This document shows, in pieces, positions 42,301 through 50,568 of a DNA stretch of 64,000 nt (position 1 is the first letter of the stretch; every line of letters starts with the position of its first letter). The position numbers and the translations under genes are program-made. The stretch comes from Symbiodinium natans (lineage: Eukaryota > Sar > Dinophyceae > Suessiales > Symbiodiniaceae), in the NCBI GenBank assembly GCA_905221605.1, contig CAJNDS010000946.1:48501-112500 (forward strand). Reading direction: 5' to 3'. The notes under the pieces were generated by a model. That model saw only the letters and a program-made list of their open reading frames with translations. It had not been told where the DNA came from and ran no database searches.

Positions 42301-45300
42301 GGGCTACCGAGAAGTCCAGTCGAAACCCTCTAAAGCCCTAAACATCCCTAAGCCCCAAGGCCTAAACCCTAAACCCTAAACCCTAAACCCTAAACCCTAA
42401 ACCCTAAACCCTAAACCCTAAGTTCTGGGTCTGGCTTTGGGGGGCCATCCTCAGCTGGATATGAAGAGGCTACCCATATCTACCCCATGTGCGGCGAGCG
42501 CCGAAGGCCGAAGCTCGCGGGTTTAGGGCTTAGGCCGTATATTTCTTGCTATCATCACCACTGCGACTGCTGTCAGAATTTGCAGACTCATCATCTTCGG
42601 ACTCGTAGTTCTTGGCTTCTTCGCACTGCCCCCCCCCCCCCCCCCCCCATGTCATTCTCCTAAGTCCGTCTACGCCTCCACCCTAAACCCTAAACCACAA
42701 CGGAGGCTCGATAGCCCCACCAGGGTTCCCCCATGATCCCACATAATCCCTAGTACATCCTTAAGGCTCCCAGAGTTTTCGGTTTAGGGTTTAGTTTAGG
42801 GCGTTCCCGCCTCCCCCCCCCCCCCCCCCCCCCCCGAAGTCTGTCAGACTGACCCAAAGAGCCCTATACTCTTAAAGAAACATGCCTTACATCATACTAA
42901 GGAGCCCCGTATGATTTAAGGCATATAATCCGAAACCCTAAACCCTAAACCCTAAACCCTAAACCCTAAACCCTAAACCCTAAACCCTAGTTTTTTTTTT
43001 TTTAGTTCAGGGGTGTTCCAGGGGTATCGCAGGCTCTCCCGGCAAGTGCTCTCAGGCCACTGAGGATCGGCGCCATCACCGTCTCCTGCTTGGCGGCGTC
43101 GATGAGGAGCTGCCCCTCCGTCCTCAGCACATTTGGGGGTTCAGGGTTTAGGGGGTTTAGGGTTTATAGGGTTTATAGGGTTTATAGGGTTTATAGGGTT
43201 TATAGGGTTTATAGGGTTTATAGGGTTTATAGGGTTTATAGGGTTTAGGGTTTAGGGTTTAGGGTTTAGGGTATAGGGTTTAGGGTTTAGGGTTTGGGGT
43301 TTAGGGTTTAGGGTTTGGGGTTTAGGGCTTAGGGTTTCGGGTTTGGGGTTTAGGGTGTAGGGTTTGGGGATGACCAGCTGAGGGAGTTGGGGTGTATAAT
43401 TTGTTTGGGTTCAAACATAGGGGTGCACTCCAGGGTTTCCAGATGGTTTAGGGATTTTGGGTCCAAGGTCCAGGTTCTGATCTCGTAGGCTTGTGGGCCT
43501 TGGATGGGATTCAGGATGGAGTGCAGGATTGTAACAGGGCGGGTTCTTATAGCATATGTACAAAGGGACCCTAAAAAAATGATATTAGCAATTAATCCCA
43601 AACCCCCTATGTTCAGGAAGGTATCGGCACAACACAGACACTGCCTCCACCCAAACGTTCAGTTGTAAGCTCGGGACTTGCTCACCAACATGGATGGTAT
43701 CTGCACGGTATCGCCCCATCCATCATCGGCCATGACCTGCCAAGCAGGCGCCTGCCAGACGACCTCAACCGCCTAAGCCTCCTCTTTCCTGAGCCGCAAA
43801 GCAGTGCACGTGCATGGGCTGTTCTAGATCAGGACCCCCATTTTGGAATGACCTTGCTCATACTGTAAAGAGGTATGTTTGCGAGTACGAAGGGCACCTT
43901 GACAGGACTCCAATGCAGAGCGACCCCCGACATGCTATCCATTGTAGCAACATATGATTACATTAAAATATGATTGTAAAACTGTTTGACTAAATATTCT
44001 GATGTCTACAATATATTAATTTAAGATTTCATTATTTGCATTGTTTACGGTTATGTTGTTGTGTTTTGTTATGGTGCTGTATATTGTTAAAAGAGTATAC
44101 CAATGTACTACTTGTTCGATGTGTTAGAGCATTCTATTTCAACTTCTTATATGAGTAATAATTCTTCTGTTTTTTAAGATTAGACTATATTGTATATGAG
44201 TATACTCGCACATGATCTTTATCATTACGGGCATGCAGGCAGGTAGACCCTAAACCCTTAACCCTCAACCCTAAACCCTAAACCCTAAACCGTAAGTAGA
44301 CAACAGCGCCGGGCAGACCACGCTCTGGATGTCTTCCGGCGTATTACTGGAAGTCTCCCGATCGACCTGCCACAGCAGCAACTGTGCTTCTAGGGTTTAG
44401 GGTGTTTGGTGTTTAGGGTTTAGGGTTTAGGATTTAGGGTTTAGGGTTTAGGGTTTGAGGTTTGGGGCTTAGGGTTTAGACTGTCGCCCCGCGATACCCA
44501 AGGTCTGTAGACTGATACTGGCAGAGTGGCTGTTCTGATCTTACGATGGTGCTACACAGCAACTCCGATAATCTTTGTAGGATGCAAGCCGCAACCCTCA
44601 ACCCTTAAAGCCCTTAACTTGTCCTACAAATTGAAAAATCCCTGACCCGGGGCGGACCACGACCACTGCATGAGCTCCTTTCTCCTGGGCGACGCGGACC
44701 TGGCACAAGCTGAAATGCACGTCTTGGGAATAGGGTTTAGGGTTTAGGGTTTAGGGTTCAGGGTTCAGGGTTCAGAGGGTTTAGGGCTTAGGGCTGCAAA
44801 AAGGGAGTTGCGAATTTGCCCCCACCTTTGTGACGAAGGTGCACTTCCCTCGTCGCACCAGCAACACCTTCACCGTCTCCTCCGTGCTTGTCAGAGCTCG
44901 CCGCGGGTTTCTACTAAGCTTCTACTTATCATCTTGGCTTTCCAGTGTTCTGGGTACAAAAATCGAGAGCATCCACGCACTGGCCGGTCCTGACGGGGAG
45001 AGCCGTCCGCTGCAGCTGGTGCCGGCGACCGTGCAGACGAGGCCGGCATGGAGTAGTCGCCATGTTCGCAGTGGGCCTGCAGGCACCATCAACCCCCAAC
45101 AGCCCGAAACTCGGCCACCTGCTCACAACCATCGCCCTGCTGGCCTTTCCCTTGGACTCGCTGTACAGAAGTTGTCCAAGAACCTGAACAACTCAGCAGC
45201 AGATGGAAGAAATCAAGAAAGCTTGACCTAGGCAATTCGCCCGAGGGGCTCCAACTGGTCTTAAACCCAACCCCATGAGCCGAAAGAGCCTAAACCCCAA

Positions 45301-48292
45301 GACCCAAAAGGCATAGTTAAGCCAACCCTATGACTCCTGGGCCTTGCAGACCTCTACGACCTGGATTTGGGGCCTTGGGCTTGTTTGGCTTCAGGGCTTT
45401 GGGGTTTAGGAGCACTGGGGGTTCAGGATTTGAGACTTAAGGGAGTTTTTGGGTGTCTTGGTGTTTAGGAGTTTAGGACTTTATATATGGAGCAGGTTCG
45501 CGAGCTACAAAAGGCAACCCTGAGTGAAGGTGACACTGCAGGTCCGGGGGCCGCGCTGTCTCGCCGTAGTACGGCGCGCCGAAAGTAGCTGTTGTGCCTG
45601 CCCGCCCTAAACTCCCCAAACCCTAAACTCCCCAAACCCTAAACTCACCAAAACCTAAACTCTGTAATTTCCCTCAACCCGTAAACCCGAAACCCACCTT
45701 AAACCTTAAACCCTAAACCCTAACCACTAAACAAAAAACCCTCCACAAGCAGCAGGGCTCAACTTCTGCTTCTTTCGGGATTCAAGCGCCCCACAAAACG
45801 AACCCTAGGTGTCAGGTGCCTAAAGCAAGGGTTTCGGGTTTGCGTTTCGGGGAACAGGACGTCGGGCACTTACAACTCTCATGGAGTTAAGGCCATCTTT
45901 TTACATTGTTTACAAAGCAACATGTACTCTTGATGCAAGGTGGTTGAGACGAACTTGTTATGAAACTCTTCGCTGAAGCTACCTATGAGTTGTGTCAGAT
46001 GGGTCGCTTGGAGCACACGGAACACTTGGGGTCGGGAACACTTGGGTTGCTTGGATCACTTGAGTCACTTGTTAAATCCTTTAGGATGCGTGGCACACTT
46101 TCGTCACCACTGGGAACATCTGCATAGCTTGGGTCACTGGAAACACTTCATTCACGCGGTCACTTGGGACACTCGGGTCACCTGGGTCACTTGGGACGCT
46201 TGGGTCACTACCAGTGGTGTGTTACCAGGGTCACTTCGGGGCGCTGGCACTGGGTTCGCTCGGTCCCTGGGGACGCTTAGGTAACCCTAAACCCTAAACC
46301 CTAAACCCTAAACCCTAAACCCTAAACCCTAAACCCACCTGGAGCACCATGGACACTTGGGTCACTTCGGGAAGCTTCTGGTGCCTCTGAGAACCCCCAA
46401 AGCCTCGCAAGATCTCAACCCGAAGCCCACACTGAGCTCTGCACCATACACTACGCCATGGTTCTTCTTGAACCTCAGAGGCAACTGAGGTCGGGTTTAG
46501 GGTTTAGGGTTTGGGCTTAGGGTTTAAGGTTGGGGGTTTAGGGTTTAGGGTTTAGGGTTTAGGGTTTAGGGTTTGGGGTTCGGGGTTTGGGTTCGGGGTT
46601 TGGGTTTTGGGGTTTTGGGTTTGGGGCTTGGTTTAGGGTTTGGGGTTTGGGGTTTGGGGTCTGAGGTGGGGTTTTCGTGGCCATTTCCCCGCATAGATGG
46701 TACCATGTATACCCACAACTTAATCAAGTTCTTAGTAGAGGAACCCCAAATTGGACACCCGATTTTTGGGAGGTGAGTGTATTTGCGGCTCCTTTTTGAT
46801 ATTCGTGCGTGTATGAGATAGGGTGACCTTTTGGGGATGCTCGCAACAAGCACCCCGGACTCTGGCATTTCGCATACCCTGAACCCTTGGCCCCTAAACC
46901 CGAAACCCTAAACCCTAAACCCTTCCACGAAAGCCCCGAGCTTCAACTGTTGAACCGGATTGTAAAGAACCCAAGACTAGCCTTTTGCCAGAAAAAAAGA
47001 CCCTAGGCCCTAGCTTGGGGATTATGTAGGTTGAGGGTTTAGGGCTTCGGGCTTAGGCATGATTAAACCCTAAACCCTAAACCCTAAACCCTAAACTGGG
47101 CCGGCGGCTCATGCGCCAGTGCCTTCGGCGCCAAGATGCGCAGTTGAGCTTCGACCTCAGAGCTTCGGCTCTAGCGCCTGAAACCCTTAGGGGTTTAGGG
47201 TTCAGGGTTAGGGTTTTGGGTTTAGGGTTTAGGGTTTGGGGTTTAGGGTTTAGGGTTTAGGGTTTAGGGTTTAGGGTTTAGGGTTTAGGGTTTAGGGTTT
47301 AGGGTTTAGGGTTTAGGGTTTAGGGTTTAGGGTTTTGGAGGGCGTCGGGTTTGGGGTTAGGCTGGGGCCTTGCAGGCATCCTTACGGCTTTGGGGCTCAG
47401 GGCTTAGGCTTAGGCTTTAGGGGTTTAAGGGATGAGGGGTTTAGGGGTTTTGGGGTTTAGGAAACCCCAAACGGGCTTTGGGATGCTAGGGGCTTTGGGG
47501 CTTTCAGGTCTAAATGGGCGCTGTGCGGTTGGGATTTCGGGCTTTGGGGCTTGATGCTTGTACAGGGTTTTAGGGCTTGGGGTTGAGGATTTTCGGAGGT
47601 TTTTGGGTTTAGTTAGGGCTTTAGGGTTTGGAGGCTTTAAAGGGTTTTAGGGCAGGGCTTTCGCGTTTTGGGGTGCTAGGGCCAGGGTGCTACGACTTTT
47701 GGGCTTTGGGGCTTTAGGCAACCGCCCTGGCCCTCAAAACAAGGGTTTCGGGTTGAGGGTTCGGGGTTTAGACTGACTTCGGATCCCTGAATTTGAGTGT
47801 AGCCCCGAAGTCCTAAAACACTGACAGACAGGTGGTGCTTCGCCCAGTGGGAGCGTAAGAAGGCGTGACCAAACTCTCTGGATACCTTTTGCCTGGTTTC
47901 ACCGATGCAGGTGCATCAGATCTTTTGCCGCTGCGAGGGAAGCCGCCCTAAACCAAACCCTACTCCTAAAGCACATGGAGTAGGGTTTATATTTCTTGTA
48001 TCCCCAAAAGGACACCAAATATATACACTCACCAATATTAAAAAGGAACCTTATATACACTCACCAAAAAAGATATATACCCTGCTTCACATGAATCCCC
48101 TCCCTCCCCCTCCCCCCAAAAAAAAGTAACCCCTAATGGTCTCAGTATACGCAGATGCTAGAAGGTAAACCCTAAACCCTAAACCCTAAACCCTAAACCC
48201 TAAACCCTAAAGGGAATAGGATTTTGCTTTCCTGGGGTCTGCACCTGGCCGATCCAAAGCAGCAAAGCGTGCGCTGCAAGGGGGGCCCTCAT
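32447..48292 (-). CDS. VSR: Vacuolar-sorting-receptor-like PA-domain protein (about 18 exons found)
   Basis: Type I membrane receptor family that sorts soluble hydrolases to the lytic vacuole. Joined minus-strand exons give a signal peptide, ATFGAPYYG, a protease-associated domain (LLVRRGKCTFVTK then VAQEKGAHAVVV), a GQLLIDAAK segment, VVHMDFWMSSGD, HLQFAPRY, CAPDPDG, DVVNEDLRRLC and CSRRVMRDAGI, in the order of plant VSRs. I did not find the EGF repeats, transmembrane segment or cytosolic tail, which should lie below 32447, so the 3' end is open. Several joins are unresolved. A 3.3-kb intron (34062-37342) holds a separate ORF block, and a 2.2-kb stretch (38220-40380) holds mitochondrial pieces and a TRIM-like element. 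Confidence 0.8.
32641..32690. mobile_element. Half copy of family A
   Basis: Only the left arm (GTTCCCCCTTGTACTAATAG) is present, followed by unrelated sequence. Confidence 0.6.
32974..33035 (-). CDS. VSR: VSR exon, CSRRVMRDAGI
   Basis: CSRRVMRDAGINDDSV matches CAxSVMxxLGIxxxxV. Acceptor CCCCAG|G; 3' end approximate. Confidence 0.76.
33636..33670 (-). CDS. VSR: VSR exon, 35 nt
   Basis: AHDPGQRFGEV plus a split Ser codon. Acceptor CCCGAG|G, donor TC|GC. Confidence 0.65.
34022..34061 (-). CDS. VSR: VSR exon, NFNHRCSV
   Basis: LYVVNFNHRCSVR fits the WWDYVxxFxxRCxV block and completes an Arg codon from 37343. Acceptor GCTGAG|G, donor AGG|GTGTGG. Confidence 0.72.
34121..34173. repeat. (CT)n microsatellite
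   Basis: About 26 CT dinucleotides beside the VSR exon at 34022. Confidence 0.9.
34512..35117 (-). CDS. Unidentified ORF in a VSR intron
   Basis: About 200 codons open on the minus strand, ending in TGA. The reading contains KVCDKCGVRQGPVAAARYID, a Trp/Asp/Glu-rich middle (GFWDAMALQLEMEQGVYEM) and DPDTRKLYRHYPVVDPPKKR, then a Pro/Gly-rich tail. No in-frame ATG is evident near its 5' end; an acceptor CACTAAG|G (about 35034) is a plausible start of an exon. It lies in a block with almost no telomere-like repeats (34456-36700) inside the VSR intron. I do not recognise the family. It could be a nested gene or part of an inserted element. Confidence 0.45.
35118..36700. other. Repeat-poor block beside the unidentified ORF
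   Basis: No TTTAGGG arrays, lower GC towards 36200-36420, several overlapping ORFs of 60-170 codons on both strands, none with a family I recognise. A GC-rich segment at 36430-36640 is open on both strands. Probably inserted DNA or an intergenic-like piece within the long VSR intron. Confidence 0.4.
37101..37203. mobile_element. Foldback element, family B
   Basis: Arms TACGATTTGCTTAGGAACCC and GAGGTTCTTAAGCAAAAAGT. Same layout as 8115-8221, in the long VSR intron. Confidence 0.65.
37343..37397 (-). CDS. VSR: VSR exon, DVVNEDLRRLC
   Basis: DVVNEDLRRLCLWNVTA matches the DVVxEDLRQLCVFxV block directly after CAPDPD. Acceptor GCACAG, donor AAG|GC. Confidence 0.88.
37435..37835. repeat. TTTGGGG array, then CCCTAAA/CCCCAAA array
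   Basis: Pure GGTTTGG units at 37440-37552 give ORFs of GFGVWGL repeats that are not genes. Opposed CCCCAAA/CCCTAAA units at 37660-37835 lie on the far side. Confidence 0.9.
37845..37914 (-). CDS. VSR: VSR exon, CAPDPDG
   Basis: LCVAVDSDSFCAPDPDGGG and on. CAPDPDG is a VSR signature. Acceptor TCGCAG, donor GGAG|GC. Another exon-like island at 37575-37640 is not needed by phase. Confidence 0.86.
38176..38216 (-). CDS. Possible VSR exon
   Basis: ELPNPLEPDIPDL after acceptor CTCAAG|G. Placed by order only. The next island (about 38035-38070, IANFMKDVQ) may be a further small exon. Confidence 0.4.
38586..38945 (-). pseudogene. nad1: Mitochondrial nad1 fragment in nuclear DNA (NUMT)
   Basis: A 360-bp AT-rich island in a GC-rich window. 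From about 38810 down to 38586 the minus strand reads as an ND1 segment if TGA is read as Trp: LVNIYIVWIIVIW, then SSCSKYSMLGC, then ISQLISFELIL. These line up without gaps with the ND1 block LVNLNLGLLF..SNSxYALxGxLRAxAQxISYE. Complex I subunit 1 is mitochondrially encoded in most algae. With the nuclear code the reading has several stops, so this is an inserted non-functional copy. Confidence 0.8.
38980..39236. repeat. Inverted repeat around a TTTTTAGGG array
   Basis: T-rich arm at 38980-39030 (TTTTTTCGTGTTCTTTCTGG) and A-rich arm at 39187-39236 (CCAGAAAAAACACGAAAAAA) face each other across the array at 39040-39178. It lies between the nad1 and rns pieces. Confidence 0.65.
39315..39430 (+). 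pseudogene. rns: Mitochondrial SSU rRNA fragment (NUMT)
   Basis: AT-rich island starting CAGCGGTAATTAC, the 530-loop signature of small-subunit rRNA. It ends with GAGCTTAACACTTCAATTT and GCGCTGTTTAGCTT, which resemble the helix 21-22 region (GGGCTCAACCTGGGAACTGC and following). It follows a 32-bp poly-A run and lies 400 bp from the nad1 piece in the opposite orientation, so mtDNA fragments seem to have been joined here. Confidence 0.6.
39634..40319. mobile_element. TRIM-like element with 131-bp direct terminal repeats
   Basis: Identical 131-bp direct repeats at 39634-39764 and 40189-40319, beginning TGCGTAG and ending TTTCAGA, flank a 424-bp interior. The repeat starts with TG. A purine tract (AGTGGGGGGAG) directly precedes the right repeat, as a polypurine tract would. 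Both outer flanks are CCCTA, consistent with a 5-bp target duplication, though this cannot be proved because the target is itself a CCCTAAA array. No convincing tRNA primer-binding site follows the left repeat. The size fits terminal-repeat retrotransposons in miniature. Repeat identity suggests recent insertion or duplication. Confidence 0.6.
40384..40432 (-). CDS. VSR: VSR exon, HLQFAPRY
   Basis: EHLQFAPRYDIFKPDQ matches LQFxPHYxxF. Acceptor TGCCAG|G; 3' end approximate. Confidence 0.74.
40470..40790 (+). repeat. TTTAGGG array
   Basis: About 320 bp upstream (in gene sense) of the VSR exon at 40384. Confidence 0.9.
41290..41344 (-). CDS. VSR: VSR exon, FLEKFKPYA
   Basis: LANKFLEKFKPYAGNPAM completes the Arg codon split from 41679. 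Acceptor GGCAG|G; 3' end unresolved. Confidence 0.72.
41679..41716 (-). CDS. VSR: VSR exon, DFWMSSGD
   Basis: VVHMDFWMSSGD matches the VxxxFWxxSxD block of VSR-like proteins. Acceptor GGGCAG|G, donor GACAG|GC. Confidence 0.84.
42060..42092 (-). CDS. VSR: VSR exon, 33 nt
   Basis: VELDWNIPRGK, matching VxLxWxIP after the GQLLIDAA segment. Acceptor CGAAG|G, donor AAG|GC. Confidence 0.75.
42119..42303. repeat. Tandem family C copies split by a CCCTAAA array
   Basis: First copy (42119-42176) runs to GGGGAACC and then passes straight into CCCTAAA repeats. A second copy starts at 42215 and continues past that point as GGGGAACCTTGAACC. Other copies: 19957-20031, 21983-22063, 51373-51460. Core GGTTACTTTATAGGGGAACC. 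Confidence 0.65.
42853..42930. mobile_element. Family E copy truncated by a telomere-like array
   Basis: Left arm CCAAAGAGCCCTATACTC and the centre are present. The right arm stops at GCATATAAT and is replaced by a CCCTAAA array. Confidence 0.6.
43074..43115 (-). CDS. VSR: VSR exon, GQLLIDAAK
   Basis: GQLLIDAAKQETVM. Acceptor CGGAG|G, donor ATG|GC. Confidence 0.78.
43140..43370 (+). repeat. TTTATAGGG and TTTAGGG array
   Basis: Ten TTTATAGGG-type units at 43150-43240, then TTTAGGG. Right flank of the VSR exon at 43074. Confidence 0.9.
43930..44220. other. AT-rich island
   Basis: About 290 bp of AT-rich sequence in a GC-rich context, similar in composition to the nad1 insert. Short open frames but no protein I can name. 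Possibly organelle-derived. A smaller one lies at 51905-52060. Confidence 0.4.
44290..44366 (-). CDS. VSR: VSR exon, PA domain part 3
   Basis: VDRETSSNTPEDIQSVV then CPALLST, where VSRs have the TPEE loop and IPSALI. Acceptor GGCAG|G; the donor may be G|GTTTAGGG, placing the splice site at the first heptamer. Confidence 0.75.
44658..44699 (-). CDS. VSR: VSR exon, PA domain part 2
   Basis: VRVAQEKGAHAVVV, the AQxAGAxAVVV helix of the PA domain. Acceptor TGCCAG|G, donor GTG|GTCCGC. Confidence 0.87.
44826..44879 (-). CDS. VSR: VSR exon, PA domain part 1
   Basis: ETVKVLLVRRGKCTFVTK, the LVxRGxCxFxxK strand of PA domains. Acceptor ACGGAG|G, donor AAG|GTGGGG. Confidence 0.86.
45536..45588 (-). 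CDS. VSR: VSR exon, FGAPYYG
   Basis: ATFGAPYYGETARPP matches the ANFGVPxYGG block ahead of the PA domain. Acceptor CAACAG; 3' boundary approximate. Confidence 0.7.
46005..46275. repeat. Degenerate decamer minisatellite CACTTGGGT
   Basis: Many variants of GGGTCACTTGGGACACTTG. A plus-strand ORF runs through it and is not considered a gene. Confidence 0.6.
47100..47155 (-). CDS. VSR: VSR exon
   Basis: VEAQLRILAPKALAHEP, like the FVVExxSLxVxSPxxL start of mature VSRs. Acceptor CTGAG|G; donor not resolved. Confidence 0.6.
47978..48090. repeat. Dispersed repeat family F
   Basis: Second copy of the 30379 element, with the same internal AAGGAACCTTATATACACTC. It lies in the VSR 5' intron. Confidence 0.7.
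48245..48292 (-). CDS. VSR: VSR first coding exon, signal peptide
   Basis: MRAPLAAHALLLWIGQ: ATG then a short hydrophobic core typical of a signal peptide. Donor CAG|GTGCAG. Start chosen as the only ATG ahead of the hydrophobic run. Confidence 0.68.
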
Positions 48293-48654
48293 CACTGCGC
48301 CGTGGCTGTCTCAAAGGGTTTAGGGTTTAGGGTTTAGGGCTTAGGGCTTAGGGCTTAGGGTTTCGGGTTTTGGGGCTTAGGGCTTAGGGCTCAGGGTTTA
48401 GGACTTGTTCAAGGTTTTGGGATTGCTTTAGGGTTTATTGGGGTTGAGTATGTATTCTCAGGGTTTAGTGTTCAGATTGGGGGGGGATGGGGGTAGGGAG
48501 TTCTTGTGGGAGTTGGCTCGGATAAGGTTGTTACGCACCTACGCAACTTAACGTGCGTGTCCGTCTAAACTTTGCCATCAGGAGAAGGCGCTGACAAAAC
48601 CCTAGGTTGAAAGATTTTTCTACTCACCCTAAACCCTAAACCCTAAACCCTCCA

Positions 48655-48730
48655 TGTGGGGTGTTCGTGGAGTTCAGCGCGTTGCCTGACGCGTTGGCAT
48701 GGTGCGGCTCTGAGAGCACCGAAGCTGCAG
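48655..48730 (-). CDS. Exon-like island, unassigned
   Basis: SVLSEPHHANASGNALNSTN and on, between CCCTAAA (left) and GGCCTAG-type arrays (right). It lies upstream of the VSR first exon, so it is probably the last exon of the neighbouring gene. Confidence 0.3.
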
Positions 48731-48744
48731 CTCAAGGGCTCATA

Positions 48745-48845
48745 GGAGCCTAGGGCCTAGGGCCTAGGGCCTAGGGCCTAGGGCCTATGGCCTAGGGCCT
48801 AGGGCCTAGGGCTTAGGGTTTAGGGTTTAGGGGTTTAGGGTTCGG
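48745..48845 (+). repeat. GGCCTAG variant array
   Basis: GCCTAGG units in series, a rarer variant block. Confidence 0.85.
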
Positions 48846-48961
48846 GCGGAACGCCGAGGGCTGAGGGTTTAGGGCTGAGGCTTAGGATTTAGGACCCCAG
48901 GGTTGCTTGTAGGGTGTATGGGGCTTGCGGACCTGCCCAAAGTTTTGCCCCAGTCTCTTAC

Positions 48962-49094
48962 GGTACCCAAAGTACCTTAGTTGCTGAGTTCATAAGCCCC
49001 AAAAGAGTGCACATCTTTCAGTTCTAATTCTTGGGGATTATAGCATCTCAAAAGGTTTACAGTGTACTCATTCAGCTACTAAGGTACCGTACTC
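48962..49094. repeat. Imperfect foldback element
   Basis: AAAGTACCTTAGTTGCTGAGT opposite ACTCATTCAGCTACTAAGGT. Possible MITE, single copy here. Confidence 0.5.
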
Positions 49095-49309
49095 CCAGCG
49101 ACTCAGGAACCCCCACAGCACCCCTCATTTGTGGGCTTCGGGTGCAGGCTGCCCGGCAGTCATTCGGTTGGGGTTAGGGTTTAGGGGCTTGGGGCTTACG
49201 GCTTAGGGCTTGGGCTTAGGGCTTATCGGCTTAGGGTTTAGGGCTTAGGGTTTAGTCTTTAGGGTTTAGGGTTAGGACATGGGTCTTAGGGTTTAGGATC
49301 TTGCATGAA

Positions 49310-49605
49310 GATTTCGCACGCTCGGCCTGCACAGCCCGTATTGGGCCAAAGAATGCCTAAGCATGCTGGACCATTAGCAGCGCCCTAGAGAAGAAGCAGC
49401 CGGGTCACCCAAGCCCCAAACTCTGAAACCGCAACCCCTCAAACCCTCAAGCCCTAAACCCTAAACCCTAGACCCTTAACCCTAAACCCTAAACCCTAAA
49501 CCCTAAACCCTAAATCATCTCTCGGGCTTCTGCTGCATCTTTGGCAGCTCACCATATCAAGCCACTGAGATCTTGCCAATGCTCCTGGACCAACCCCCAG
49601 ACCTC
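49310..49605 (-). CDS. Two exon-like islands, unassigned
   Basis: 49310-49408 reads GAANGPACLGILWPNTGCAG and on after acceptor CTCTAG|G. 49520-49590 reads EHWQDLSGLIW between GTCCAG|G and G|GTGAG. They are separated by a CCCTAAA array at 49440-49515. Confidence 0.35.
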
Positions 49606-50464
49606 GGTTTTTAGGGTTTAGGGTTTGGGGTTTGGGGTTTAGGGTTTAGGGTTTAGGGTTTAGGGTTTAGGGTTTTGGGTTTAGGGTTTATAGAGTTTAT
49701 GGCTTCGGGTTTGAGAGTTTAGGGTTTGCTGCGGGCTTGTGGGGTTTCAGAGTTTAGAGTTTCGGCTTGGGAGTTGAGAGATTAGGGTTTGAGGGTTTAG
49801 GGGGGATGCGGGGTTGGGGTGCTTAAGGCTCGGGATTTTGAGCCTCAGGGATGGAAGTTTAGGTCATTTAGGATTTCGGTGTTTTGGTGGTTTGAGGTTG
49901 TCTGGCTTTGTTCGGGGTTATGTCGATGTTTTCGAGTTTTTTGGGGGTGTATGCCATGGTTGGACAACCTAATCTTGCCCGCAGCCCTAAACTCCGAAAA
50001 CCCTAAAAACCCTAAACCCCTAACCCTAAACCCGTAAACCCCTAAACCAGAAGCCCCTAAACCCTAAACCCCTTAAACCCTAAAGCCCCTAAACCCTAAA
50101 CCCTAATTAAACCCCTTAAACCCTTAACCCTAAGCCCCTTAAACCCCTTATATAAACCCTGAACAGGTAAATCAAAAGCCCCTCAAACCCCAAACCCTAA
50201 ACGCTAAACCCTACCACGCTAAACCCTACCACGCCCTACGCTCTTCGCAATCCCGAAAGCCTAAAAACCCGAATCTTCGCGCCGCGCCCAAACCCTCAAA
50301 CAGCCCGGTGGCCGCCCTCCCTACGGACTGTCCGGGGAGACACTCAAAAACTCTACAACGGTTCAGGGTGCAGGGTCTAGGCTTTAGAAGGCTTCGGGTT
50401 TAGGGCCCCCAAAAAACCTCAAGCCCTCAAAGCCCTGCCCTTGAACCCTAAATCCCAAACCCTC

Positions 50465-50568
50465 TTCTTCCTTTTGAAGCTCAAAACCGCTTTGCCTTTG
50501 GGCCCGGGCCCTACCAGCAGCCCGTCCGAGGCGGCCCCGGAGACCTTGACACGAACAAGCTCGAGGTT
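50465..50568 (-). CDS. Exon-like island, unassigned
   Basis: After CGTAAG reads NNLELVRVKVSGAASDGLLV and on to GPGPKGKAVL. Clearly protein-like; family not recognised. Confidence 0.45.

Noticed and set aside
44830-45231. Plus-strand ORF of 133 codons
   Set aside because: Its left part is the antisense of the PA-domain exon at 44826-44879, which has family support on the minus strand. The right part remains unexplained.
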